Assembly (NCBI GenBank): GCA_963661545.1
Contig: CAVLCU010000072.1
Coordinates: 1 to 12,429 of the forward strand
DNA length: 12,429 bases
Origin: Scatomonas sp963661545
GTDB taxonomy: Bacteria > Bacillota > Clostridia > Lachnospirales > Lachnospiraceae
Reading direction: 5' to 3'
Shown in pieces: positions 1 to 7,449 of this stretch. The position numbers and the translations under genes were made by a program. The notes under the pieces are model-generated. The model made no database searches. It was not told where the DNA came from and was given only the letters and a program-made list of their open reading frames with translations. The number at the start of each line of letters is the position of its first letter. Position 1 is the stretch's first letter.

Positions 1-1
1 G

Positions 2-1831
2 CCTTTGACCAGCATGAATCAGGATACTGCAAAAAAAGAGAAATTATCCGAGGAGGGGCTGGTGGGCATTGCGGCCGATCTGGTGGAATGCCAACCCATT
101 TACCAGGGAATGGTCAGAAAGCTGCTGGGTCGAACCTGGGTGGTGGATACCATCGACCATGCCATTGCCCTGGGAAGAAAATATGGCCACCGTCTGCGGA
201 TGGTTACCCTGGAGGGAGAACTGCTGAGTCCGGGGGGTTCCATGACCGGCGGTGCCTTCCGCAATTCCAGTAGCCTTCTAAGCAGAAGGCGGGAGATCGA
301 AGAGCTGGAGCGCAGCGTCCGTACCCTGAAGAGGGAGATGGAAACCATGACAGGGGCTGTGGAGGAAGACCGCCGTCAGAGAAATCAGCTGCGGGAGGAG
401 GAGAACCGTCTGGCTAAGCTGCTGCAAAAGCTCTACCTGGAGCAGAATACGGCTAAGATGAATCTGGCAAGCCTGCAGGAGAAAACCGATAAGGTCCGAA
501 AGGATTATCAGGGGCTGCAAAGGGAAGGCCGTGAGATGGAAGGCCAGGTAGCGGAGATCAGTGACAGCCGCAGGGAGATTCAGAATCAGATGGAGCTTTC
601 CCGGCAAAGGGAAGAGGAATTAAATCAGGCTGTGACCCAGGCGGGAGCTGCCCTGGACAGGCTGCGGGGGTTGGAGAAGTTAGCCCTGAACCACCAGGAG
701 GAAGCCAGACTGAGCACCGCCAGGATTCAACAGAATTACGGATTCGCCCAGGAAAATATCCGTTCCGCCCAGGAGGAGCTAAAACGCCTGGAGGAGGATC
801 AGGCGACGGCAGAGACCAACCTGGCAGAAGAAGGCAGGGAGGTAGCCAGGAAGGAGGAGGATATCCTGGCTATTCAGGCTACCATAGAGGCTGCGGAAGG
901 GACCCTTCAGGCCGATCTGACCCAGCTGGAGGCTTATCGGAAGCAGAAGGAAGAGATGACCGCCGCTCAGAAGACCTTTTTTCAGAAAAGAGAAGACCTG
1001 TCGGATCATAAAAGTCTAATGGACAAGGAATGTTTCCGTCTGAACGCTCAGATAGAAAAGCAGGAGGAGGCCAGGGAAGCTGCTGTGGCCTACCTGTGGG
1101 AGGAATACCAGCTGACCCCCGACCAGGTGGAGGAAGCGGCGGGACAGGCAGAGGAAGAGGGGCAGGATCGAAACAGCTTAAAGAAAGAGATCTCCGGCAT
1201 CAAGGAGGAGATCCGCGGGCTGGGACCGGTCAATGTCAATGCCATAGAAGAATTCAGGGAATTGCAGGAGCGCCATGGCTTCCTGTCAGCCCAGCACAGC
1301 GACCTGGTCAAGGCGGCGGAAACCCTGCAGGGGATTATCCAAGAGCTGGACGGGGGGATGCGCAGGCAATTTGAAGAAAAATTCGCCCAGATCCGGACAG
1401 AATTCGACAAGGTCTTCAAGCTTCTCTTTGGGGGAGGCCGGGGTACCCTGGAGCTTATGGAGGAGGAGGACATTCTGGAGGCGGGAATCCGGATTATCTC
1501 CCAGCCTCCGGGCAAGAAGCTGCAGAATATGATGCAGCTTTCCGGAGGAGAGAAGGCTCTGACAGCCATTGCCCTCCTCTTTGCCATCCAGAATCTGAAG
1601 CCATCCCCCTTCTGCCTCCTGGATGAGATTGAAGCCGCCCTGGACGACTCCAATGTGGGAAGATTTGCTAAATATTTGCATAAGTTGACAAAGAATACAC
1701 AATTTATTATTATAACACATAGGCGCGGAACTATGATGGCGGCAGACCGCCTGTATGGCATCACCATGCAGGAAAAGGGAGTCTCCACCCTGGTATCCGT
1801 CAGTCTCATTGAGGGAGAATTAGATAAATAG
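2..1831 (+). CDS. smc: Chromosome segregation protein SMC, C-terminal half (5'-partial)
   Basis: The frame is open from the window edge, so the N-terminal half (Walker A head and first coiled-coil arm) lies upstream; 609 of roughly 1190 usual residues are visible. Numbering from the codon at 2-4, residues 1-85 are the end of the hinge, including a GGSMTGGA-type motif near 78-85. Residues about 93-405 are the return coiled coil, rich in Glu/Lys/Gln/Arg. Residues about 405-609 are the C-terminal ABC half-head. The head carries the signature LSGGEK (513-518), the Walker B FCLLDE (Asp-Glu 541-542), the D-loop ALDDSN and the switch His in THRRGTM (573). In this family the two half-heads dimerise on ATP and, with ScpA/ScpB, organise and segregate the nucleoid. 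ftsY follows after 17 bp. Codon use turns AT-rich at about 1670-1720, where a promoter is embedded. The identification is secure; only the 5' end is missing. Confidence 0.97.
   Translation, partial: PLTSMNQDTAKKEKLSEEGLVGIAADLVECQPIYQGMVRKLLGRTWVVDTIDHAIALGRKYGHRLRMVTLEGELLSPGGSMTGGAFRNSSSLLSRRREIEELERSVRTLKREMETMTGAVEEDRRQRNQLREEENRLAKLLQKLYLEQNTAKMNLASLQEKTDKVRKDYQGLQREGREMEGQVAEISDSRREIQNQMELSRQREEELNQAVTQAGAALDRLRGLEKLALNHQEEARLSTARIQQNYGFAQENIRSAQEELKRLEEDQATAETNLAEEGREVARKEEDILAIQATIEAAEGTLQADLTQLEAYRKQKEEMTAAQKTFFQKREDLSDHKSLMDKECFRLNAQIEKQEEAREAAVAYLWEEYQLTPDQVEEAAGQAEEEGQDRNSLKKEISGIKEEIRGLGPVNVNAIEEFRELQERHGFLSAQHSDLVKAAETLQGIIQELDGGMRRQFEEKFAQIRTEFDKVFKLLFGGGRGTLELMEEEDILEAGIRIISQPPGKKLQNMMQLSGGEKALTAIALLFAIQNLKPSPFCLLDEIEAALDDSNVGRFAKYLHKLTKNTQFIIITHRRGTMMAADRLYGITMQEKGVSTLVSVSLIEGELDK
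1685..1713 (+). promoter_or_regulatory. Sigma-A-type promoter inside smc, probably for ftsY
   Basis: A perfect -35 TTGACA (1685-1690), a 17-bp spacer and a -10 TATTAT (1708-1713, 5 of 6 consensus) lie within the SMC head coding region. They sit in an AT-rich island within otherwise GC-rich coding sequence. A start near 1720 would give a leader of about 130 nt before the ftsY TTG codon. The hexamers are seen directly; activity is inferred. Confidence 0.6.
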
Positions 1832-1848
1832 CAGGAGGTGGCTCACCA

Positions 1849-2799
1849 TTGGCGGAGGAAAAGGTAGGTTTTTTTAAGAGACTTGTCAAGGGTTTGTCCA
1901 AGACCCGGGCCAGCATTGCATCCGGAATTGATTCTATTTTCAAGGGATTTTCCAGCATAGACGATGATTTCTATGAGGAAATTGAGGAAATCCTGGTTAT
2001 GGGAGATATGGGAATCAATACTACCACGGCGATTCTGGAAAACCTGAAGAAGGAGGTGGCCCAGCGCCACATTAAGGAGCCTGCACAGTGCAGACAGCTG
2101 CTCATTGACAGCATCCGTCAGCAGATGGAGGTGGGAGAGACCGCCTACGAATTCGAGAATCGCAGGTCTGTGGTTCTGGTCATCGGGGTCAACGGCGTGG
2201 GCAAGACCACCTCTGTGGGCAAGCTGGCAGGCAAGCTGAAGGATCAGGGCAAGAAGGTGATCCTGGCTGCGGCAGACACCTTTCGGGCGGCGGCCGGTGA
2301 GCAGCTGGAGCAGTGGGCTCACAGGGCAGGTGTAGAGATGATCGGAGGCCAGTCCGGGGCAGATCCCGCTTCGGTGGTCTATGATGCGGTAGCAGCCGCC
2401 AAGGCCAGACAGGCCGATGTCCTTCTGTGCGATACAGCCGGGAGATTGCATAACAAGAAGAATCTCATGGAGGAGCTTCGGAAGATTTACCGGATTCTGG
2501 ATAAGGAATATCCGGAGGCCTATCTGGAGACCCTGGTGGTTCTGGATGGAACCACCGGACAGAATGCCCTGATACAGGCTCGTCAATTCAATGAGGTAGC
2601 CAATATTACCGGAATTATATTGACCAAGCTGGACGGAACCGCCAAGGGGGGTATTGCGGTGGCCATTCAATCGGAGCTGGATATTCCTGTCAAATACATC
2701 GGTGTGGGAGAATCCATCGATGATCTGCAGAAGTTCAATCCGGAGGAATTTGTAAATGCATTGTTTAATCTATCGCCGGAAGACGGAAAGGAAGGCTAA
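1849..2799 (+). CDS. ftsY: Signal recognition particle receptor FtsY
   Basis: This SRP-family GTPase is the membrane-associated receptor that docks Ffh/4.5S-type SRP-ribosome complexes at the SecYEG translocon. The product is 316 aa, the short form usual in Gram-positives. An N-terminal amphipathic, Lys-rich helix (about residues 5-32, FFKRLVKGLSKTR) probably binds the membrane and replaces the long acidic A-domain of E. coli FtsY. The NG GTPase elements are all present in order: G1 GVNGVGKTT (113-121), G2 DTFRAAA (143-149), G3 DTAGR (195-199), G4 TKLD (259-262) and G5-like GVGE (285-288). The start is a TTG preceded by AGGAGG at 1833-1838; no closer ATG fits. It lies 17 bp behind smc. In many Firmicutes ylxM-ffh follows, but here a threonine ammonia-lyase follows instead. 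The smc-internal promoter probably gives it independent expression. Confidence 0.97.
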   Translation: MAEEKVGFFKRLVKGLSKTRASIASGIDSIFKGFSSIDDDFYEEIEEILVMGDMGINTTTAILENLKKEVAQRHIKEPAQCRQLLIDSIRQQMEVGETAYEFENRRSVVLVIGVNGVGKTTSVGKLAGKLKDQGKKVILAAADTFRAAAGEQLEQWAHRAGVEMIGGQSGADPASVVYDAVAAAKARQADVLLCDTAGRLHNKKNLMEELRKIYRILDKEYPEAYLETLVVLDGTTGQNALIQARQFNEVANITGIILTKLDGTAKGGIAVAIQSELDIPVKYIGVGESIDDLQKFNPEEFVNALFNLSPEDGKEG

Positions 2800-2805
2800 T
2801 ATCAT

Positions 2806-4017
2806 ATGCTTACATTGGACAAGTTTGAGGAAGCCTCGGAGGCAGTCAAAAGGGTCACCCAGGAGACTAAGCTGATCTACAGCGACCATTTCAGCAGCCT
2901 AACGGGCAATAAGGTTTATCTGAAGCCGGAGAATATGCAGCTGACCGGCGCCTATAAGCTGCGGGGAGCTTACTACAAGATCAGTACCCTCAGCGAGGAG
3001 GAGAGAGCCAAAGGTCTGATCACTGCCTCTGCAGGCAATCATGCCCAGGGGGTGGCCTATGCGGCCAAATGCTTTGGCGCCAAGGCGGTGATTGTGATGC
3101 CCACCACCACCCCCCTCATCAAGGTGGAGCGGACTAAGGGCTATGGAGCTGAGGTGGTTCTCTACGGGGATGTCTACGATGAAGCCTGTGACCATGCCCT
3201 GCAGCTGGCAGAGGAACATGGATATACCTTTATTCATCCCTTCGATGACCTGACGGTGGCCACCGGACAGGGAACCATTGCCATGGAGATTTTTCAGGAA
3301 TTGCCTCTGGTGGACTATATCCTGGTTCCCATCGGAGGAGGGGGTCTGGCAACGGGGGTATCGACCCTGGCTAAGCTGCTCAATCCCAAGATCAGGGTAA
3401 TTGGCGTGGAGCCTGCAGGTGCCAATTGTATGCAGGTTTCCCTGGAAAAGGGAGAGGTAACCACCCTGCCTTCGGTCAATACCATTGCAGACGGAACGGC
3501 AGTAAAGCGTCCGGGAGATAAGATTTTCCCCTATCTGAGGGAGAACCTGGATGATATCATAACGGTGGAGGATGACGAGCTGATCGTGGCTTTCCTGGAC
3601 ATGGTGGAAAACCACAAGATGATCGTAGAGAATTCCGGTCTGCTGACCGTAGCTGCCCTCAAGCATATGGAGGTCAAGGGAAAGAAAATCGTTTCTATCC
3701 TAAGCGGCGGTAATATGGATGTCATTACCATGTCTTCCGTGGTTCAGAATGGTCTCATTGCCAGAGACCGGATCTTTACCATCTCTGTTCTCCTGCCGGA
3801 TAAGCCCGGTGAGCTGGTAAGAGTCTCCTCGGTCATTGCCGAGCTCAGGGGAAATGTGGTGAAGCTGGAGCATAACCAGTTCTACAGCACAAACAGAAGT
3901 GCTGCCGTTGAACTGAAAATTACGCTGGAGGCCTTTGGAACGGAGCATAAGATGCAGATTATCCAGGCTCTGGAGGATGCCGGTTATCGCCCGAAGCAGG
4001 TTCGGGCCAATCTCTAA
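2806..4017 (+). CDS. ilvA: Threonine ammonia-lyase (medium form, with C-terminal ACT domain)
   Basis: This PLP enzyme deaminates L-threonine to 2-oxobutyrate and ammonia, the entry to isoleucine synthesis or, under fermentation, to propionate. The product is 403 aa. The fold-type II catalytic core (about 1-315) shows the PLP lysine in LTGAYKLRGA (Lys51), the substrate loop SAGNHAQGVA (75-84), the phosphate-binding loop GGGGLATG (177-184) and SGGN (300-303). Residues about 322-403 (start FTISVLLPDKPGELVRV) form one ACT domain. This length matches the medium class, longer than TdcB (about 330 aa, no ACT) and shorter than E. coli IlvA (514 aa). The biosynthetic or catabolic role therefore cannot be settled from sequence. 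The ATG is preceded by AAAGGAAGG (2787-2795). It follows ftsY after 6 bp, so it is likely cotranscribed. The ACT domain suggests allosteric control by isoleucine/valine or by another ligand. Confidence 0.93.
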   Translation: MLTLDKFEEASEAVKRVTQETKLIYSDHFSSLTGNKVYLKPENMQLTGAYKLRGAYYKISTLSEEERAKGLITASAGNHAQGVAYAAKCFGAKAVIVMPTTTPLIKVERTKGYGAEVVLYGDVYDEACDHALQLAEEHGYTFIHPFDDLTVATGQGTIAMEIFQELPLVDYILVPIGGGGLATGVSTLAKLLNPKIRVIGVEPAGANCMQVSLEKGEVTTLPSVNTIADGTAVKRPGDKIFPYLRENLDDIITVEDDELIVAFLDMVENHKMIVENSGLLTVAALKHMEVKGKKIVSILSGGNMDVITMSSVVQNGLIARDRIFTISVLLPDKPGELVRVSSVIAELRGNVVKLEHNQFYSTNRSAAVELKITLEAFGTEHKMQIIQALEDAGYRPKQVRANL

Positions 4018-4048
4018 GCAGTCTTGCCCCGGACAGAGGGGGGACAGT

Positions 4049-4072
4049 CTGCAGGCCATGTCTCGCCTGCAG
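4049..4072 (+). repeat. Perfect inverted repeat: 8-bp stem, 8-nt loop
   Basis: CTGCAGGC (4049-4056) and GCCTGCAG (4065-4072) form an exact inverted repeat around an 8-nt loop, 31 bp after the ilvA stop. No U-run follows, so it is not a classical intrinsic terminator. It may be a 3'-end stabiliser, a processing site or an operator. Confidence 0.55.
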
Positions 4073-4091
4073 CGGATTCCAGTCAATCGGT

Positions 4092-4109
4092 CAGCAGTCT
4101 GGTCTGCTG
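4092..4109 (+). repeat. Perfect inverted repeat: 6-bp stem, 6-nt loop
   Basis: CAGCAG (4092-4097) and CTGCTG (4104-4109) flank TCTGGT in the same GC-rich ilvA-to-flippase spacer. Its role is unknown. It is again not followed by a T-run. Confidence 0.4.
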
Positions 4110-4152
4110 CGGGGACAGATTGCCCTGGCGGATAACCGACAAGGAATAAAGG

Positions 4153-5211
4153 ATGAAAAAACGATTTAAGGTTAAGAAAAAAACAGTATTTAATGCAGCT
4201 TTTTTGGCAGTGGTGGTTCTCCTGACCTTCTTTGGAGTTCTGCGGGGACAGGACATAGGAGAACTGATCGCTGCCATGGGGGAGGCAGATGGTCATTATC
4301 TGATGATGGCAGTGGGCTGTGTCCTGGTCTTTATCTGCGGCCAGGCGGTTATCATCTGGCTGATGATGCATGCCATCCATCTTCGGCAGAATATGGGCAA
4401 ATGTCTGCTTTACTCTTTTACCGGATATTTCTTCTGCAGCATTACCCCCTTTGCCAGCGGCGGACCGCCCATGCAGATCTACTATATGAAGAAGGAGGAG
4501 GTTCCCATCCCCGTATCCTCCGTGATTATGCTTCTGGTGACCTTTATGTACAAGGTTGTATTGGTAGTGGTGGGGATTGGTCTTATGATTTTCGGGCATA
4601 GCTTTTTTCGGCAATATCTAAATGGCATGCATACCATCTTCGCTATCGGACTTTTTTTGACGGAGGGCTTTTGCTTCCTCCTGGGCTTGTTTATCTTCCA
4701 TCCCAACCTGGCTAAGCAGGGCATGGAAAAGGGGCTGGCATGGCTGGAGAAGAAGCGTCTGATGAAACACAAAGAGGGGCGCATGGAGAAGCTTTTGGCC
4801 TCCATGGACCGATACAAGGAGACGGCCACCTTCTTCAAGGAGCATAAGCTGACCATGGTGCTGGCCTTTCTGCTGACCCTGGCACAGCGCTTTATTCTCT
4901 TCTATGCCACTTATTTTGTCTATCGAGCCTTTGGTCTCTATGGAACCTCCTTTTGGACCATCGGATTGATGCAGGCAGCCATCTCCATTTCTGTGGACAT
5001 GCTGCCTATTCCGGGAGGTATGGGAATCAGTGAAGCTCTCTTCCTGAAGATTTTTGCCCCCATATTCGGCAGCAGTCTGGTACTGCCCGGGATGGCTCTG
5101 AGCCGGGGAATCAGTTACTATGTGCAGCTTTTTCTCTGTGCTGTGATGGCAGTGGTATCCCATTTTGTATTTCACCGGGAGAAAAGACGCTATGATGCAA
5201 GAAGAGCCTAG
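4153..5211 (+). CDS. Flippase-like integral membrane protein (LPG_synthase_TM / UPF0104 family)
   Basis: The 352-aa polytopic protein resembles the membrane half of MprF (lysyl-phosphatidylglycerol synthase/flippase) but has no soluble aminoacyl-transferase domain. The basic N-terminus (MKKRFKVKKK) precedes hydrophobic segments at about 13-30, 49-73, 85-100, 119-147, 160-182, 233-257, 266-284 and 300-340. Two family hallmarks are visible: SITPFASGGPPMQIYY (96-111) and PIPGGMGISEALFLKIF (285-301). Between them is a charged cytoplasmic loop (about 185-232). Stand-alone members of this family are generally thought to move lipids or lipid-linked compounds, but the substrate here cannot be told. 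The ATG at 4153 has AAGGA at 4141-4145. It overlaps queH, so the two are probably cotranscribed. No convincing sigma-A promoter was found in the 135 bp upstream. Confidence 0.85.
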   Translation: MKKRFKVKKKTVFNAAFLAVVVLLTFFGVLRGQDIGELIAAMGEADGHYLMMAVGCVLVFICGQAVIIWLMMHAIHLRQNMGKCLLYSFTGYFFCSITPFASGGPPMQIYYMKKEEVPIPVSSVIMLLVTFMYKVVLVVVGIGLMIFGHSFFRQYLNGMHTIFAIGLFLTEGFCFLLGLFIFHPNLAKQGMEKGLAWLEKKRLMKHKEGRMEKLLASMDRYKETATFFKEHKLTMVLAFLLTLAQRFILFYATYFVYRAFGLYGTSFWTIGLMQAAISISVDMLPIPGGMGISEALFLKIFAPIFGSSLVLPGMALSRGISYYVQLFLCAVMAVVSHFVFHREKRRYDARRA

Positions 5212-5860
5212 GATAGGAGAATGCAAAGGCCAAAGACGAAATTATCAGCGGGAGCTGGAGAAAATCCTGTCTCGCATACAGGGGGAGGAAAGGGTGCCAC
5301 GTCTGCTGCTCCACAGCTGCTGTGCTCCCTGCAGCTCCTATGTGCTGGAATATCTGTCTCAATATTTTCGGATTACCCTATTTTATTATAATCCCAATAT
5401 CGCCCCAAAGGAGGAATACCGCAAGCGGGTGGAGGAGCAGAAAAGGCTGATTGAGGCAATGCAGACCAAGTATCCGGTGGACTTTCTGGAAGGGGACTAT
5501 GAGCCTTGCTGCTTCTATGAGCTGGCTCGTGGCCTGGAGGATATGCCGGAGGGGGGAGAACGCTGCCGGAGATGCTTTGCCCTAAGATTAGAGAAAACAG
5601 CTTTGGAGGCGGCAGACAGGGGGGTGGATTACTTTACCACCACCTTGTCCATCAGTCCCTTGAAAGATGCTCAGCTTCTGAATCAAATGGGTCTGAGTAT
5701 AGCGAAGGATTATGGCCAGACCTACCTGGTCTCGGATTTCAAGAAAAAGGAGGGCTACAGGCGTTCCGTCGAATTGTCCCATATCTATGGTCTCTATCGG
5801 CAGAATTATTGTGGCTGTATCTATTCCCGTCGGCAAGCAGAGAGGGAAGGAAGATTGTAA
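5192..5860 (+). CDS. queH: Epoxyqueuosine reductase QueH
   Basis: QueH reduces epoxyqueuosine to queuosine in the wobble base of GUN-anticodon tRNAs, and is the non-homologous alternative to cobalamin-dependent QueG. The 222-aa product shows the family's cysteine pattern: HSCCAPC (Cys43, 44, 47), EPCC (106-107), CRRC (125, 128) and YCGC (207, 209). These are expected to bind an Fe-S cluster and an associated metal. Other family stretches are FYYNPNIAPKEEY and the TTTLSISPLKD segment. The frame is open further upstream to a TTG at 5165. I chose ATG 5192 because GGGAGA (5177-5182) is correctly spaced; ATG 5195 is equally possible. It overlaps the flippase-like gene by 20 bp, and argH follows after 25 bp, so the three form an apparent operon. 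No other queuosine gene is in view. Confidence 0.92.
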   Translation: MMQEEPRIGECKGQRRNYQRELEKILSRIQGEERVPRLLLHSCCAPCSSYVLEYLSQYFRITLFYYNPNIAPKEEYRKRVEEQKRLIEAMQTKYPVDFLEGDYEPCCFYELARGLEDMPEGGERCRRCFALRLEKTALEAADRGVDYFTTTLSISPLKDAQLLNQMGLSIAKDYGQTYLVSDFKKKEGYRRSVELSHIYGLYRQNYCGCIYSRRQAEREGRL

Positions 5861-5885
5861 GGAAAGAGGAAGGAGAAAAATCACC

Positions 5886-7298
5886 ATGGCACAGCTTTGG
5901 GGAGGACGTTTTACCAAGGAGACCGATCAGCTGGTCTATCGTTTTAATGCATCCATCGGATTTGACCAGAAGTTTTATAAGCAGGATATTCAGGGCAGCA
6001 TGGCTCATGTGAAAATGCTGGCCAAACAGGGAATTTTGACAGAGACAGAGAGGGATCAGATCCTGGAGGGGCTGGAGGGTATTCTGGCAGACGTTGAGAG
6101 CGGAACCTTGCAGATTACCAGCCAATATGAGGACATTCACAGCTTTGTGGAGGCCAACCTCATCGACCGTATCGGGGATGCGGGAAAGAAGCTCCATACA
6201 GGACGGAGCAGGAATGATCAGGTGGCTCTGGATATGAAGCTATATATCCGGGACGAGCTTCAAATGACTGATGAGCTGGTCAAAAAGCTGCTGGAAGCCA
6301 TCGAGAAGATCATGGAAGACCATATCCATACCTATATGCCGGGCTTTACCCATCTGCAGAAGGCTCAGCCGGTAACCCTGGCTCACCATGCGGGAGCTTA
6401 TTTTGAGATGTTTAAGAGGGATCGCGGCCGTCTCAGGGATATTTATGCCAGAATGAATACCTGTCCGCTGGGCAGCGGTGCTTTGGCCGGAACCACCTAT
6501 CCTCTGGATCGGGCCTATACGGCGGAGCTGCTGGGCTTTGATGGTCCCACCGCCAACAGCATGGATTCCGTATCAGACCGGGATTATGTCATCGAATTCC
6601 TGTCTGCCCTGTCCCTGATTATGATGCACTTAAGCCGCTTCAGCGAGGAGATTATCACCTGGAATACCAATGAATATGGCTTTGTGGAGATTGATGATGC
6701 CTACAGTACCGGCAGCTCCATCATGCCTCAGAAGAAGAATCCGGATATAGCGGAGCTGGTGCGAGGCAAGACCGGCCGGGTTTATGGTGCCCTCCTGTCC
6801 CTGCTGACCACCATGAAAGGCCTGCCCCTGGCCTACAACAAGGACATGCAGGAGGATAAGGAGCTGACCTTTGATGCCATTGACACCGTCAAGGGTTGTC
6901 TGGCTCTCTTTACCGGCATGATCTCCACCATGAAGTTCCGCAAGGATGTGATGGAAGCCTCGGCGAAGAAAGGCTTTACCAATGCCACGGATGCAGCGGA
7001 CTATCTGGTGGGCAAGGGAGTTCCCTTCCGGGATGCCCACGGCATTGTGGGACGGCTGGTGCTGGCCTGTATCGACAGGGGCTGCGCCCTGGATGACCTG
7101 TCCCTGGAGGATTATAAAAGCTTCAGTCCGGCCTTCGAGGCAGACATCTATGAGGCTATCAGCATGAAAACCTGTGTGGAGAAGCGCATGACCATGGGTG
7201 CACCTGGAACCGCAGCTATGGAGGAAGTTATTGTAGCCAACCAGGCTTATCTGCAGGAAGACAGCCTGGCAGACTTAAGGAACTCTCACCACCAATGA
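5886..7298 (+). CDS. argH: Argininosuccinate lyase
   Basis: This enzyme catalyses the last step of arginine synthesis, splitting argininosuccinate into arginine and fumarate, as a cytosolic homotetramer of the fumarase/aspartase superfamily. The product is 470 aa, close to the usual 460-470. Family signatures are LWGGRF at the N-terminus, HTGRSRNDQVA (104-114), THLQKAQP (155-162, with the conserved active-site His) and the superfamily signature GSSIMPQKKN (276-285), whose mobile loop carries the catalytic serine. The frame is open upstream inside queH. The ATG at 5886 fits the family N-terminus (MAQLWGGRF) and has a GGAAGGAG Shine-Dalgarno sequence (5868-5874 region). argG is not adjacent, which is unusual since argG-argH pairs are common. 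It lies 25 bp behind queH and is probably read from the same transcript. Confidence 0.97.
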   Translation: MAQLWGGRFTKETDQLVYRFNASIGFDQKFYKQDIQGSMAHVKMLAKQGILTETERDQILEGLEGILADVESGTLQITSQYEDIHSFVEANLIDRIGDAGKKLHTGRSRNDQVALDMKLYIRDELQMTDELVKKLLEAIEKIMEDHIHTYMPGFTHLQKAQPVTLAHHAGAYFEMFKRDRGRLRDIYARMNTCPLGSGALAGTTYPLDRAYTAELLGFDGPTANSMDSVSDRDYVIEFLSALSLIMMHLSRFSEEIITWNTNEYGFVEIDDAYSTGSSIMPQKKNPDIAELVRGKTGRVYGALLSLLTTMKGLPLAYNKDMQEDKELTFDAIDTVKGCLALFTGMISTMKFRKDVMEASAKKGFTNATDAADYLVGKGVPFRDAHGIVGRLVLACIDRGCALDDLSLEDYKSFSPAFEADIYEAISMKTCVEKRMTMGAPGTAAMEEVIVANQAYLQEDSLADLRNSHHQ

Positions 7299-7335
7299 AA
7301 GCATGGTTTGGCTGAGCAGTGATGGAAAAAAATCC

Positions 7336-7364
7336 TTGCATTTTCCCGGAAAATAGTATAGTAT
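7336..7364 (+). promoter_or_regulatory. Sigma-A-type promoter for asd
   Basis: A -35 TTGCAT (7336-7341), a 17-bp spacer and a -10 TAGTAT (7359-7364) lie in an AT-rich stretch of the argH-asd spacer. The predicted start near 7371 gives a leader of about 79 nt. Confidence 0.6.
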
Positions 7365-7404
7365 ATTAGCCATGTGACGCACAAATGTACGCCATGGAAA
7401 AACA

Positions 7405-7429
7405 CCGAAGGAAGCAGGCTTTTTTTCGG
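7405..7429 (+). other. Hairpin in the asd leader
   Basis: CCGAAGGAAG (7405-7414) can pair with TTTTTTTCGG (7420-7429) around the loop CAGGC, using seven Watson-Crick and three G-U pairs. It lies 7 nt before the asd Shine-Dalgarno GAGGAG (7437-7442) and does not cover it. The leader is much too short for a lysine riboswitch. Its role is unknown. Confidence 0.35.
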
Positions 7430-7449
7430 AGAAATAGAGGAGATTATTG

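Noticed and set aside
4107..4251. Exact 12-mer repeat CTGCGGGGACAG at 4107-4118 and 4240-4251
   Set aside because: A few exact 12-mer pairs are expected by chance in a 12-kb window. One copy is in a spacer and the other is inside a coding region, with no flanking similarity.
3700..4614. Long minus-strand open frames, e.g. 304 codons at 3700-4614, 325 codons at 7477-8454, 275 codons at 1843-2670
   Set aside because: They lie antisense to confidently identified genes, lack Shine-Dalgarno sequences or recognisable domains, and are explained by stop-poor complementary frames in a GC-richer coding region.
5165..5191. Longer queH start at TTG 5165
   Set aside because: It has no Shine-Dalgarno sequence and would increase the overlap with the upstream gene. 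ATG 5192 has GGGAGA at good spacing.
5387..5392. TATAAT hexamer inside queH as a possible internal argH promoter
   Set aside because: No acceptable -35 at 16-18 bp upstream and no extended -10 TG, so the hexamer is best explained by the Tyr-Tyr-Asn-type codons of the QueH motif.
6036..6041. Other TTGACA hexamers (for example in argH at about 6036 and 6877, ftsY at about 2105, and after the FNT gene at about 9413)
   Set aside because: None has a -10-like hexamer at 16-18 bp.
7371..7449. Lysine riboswitch or T-box in the asd leader
   Set aside because: The leader is only about 79 nt, with one small hairpin. There is no T-box GGTGG-type motif and no room for the lysine aptamer.
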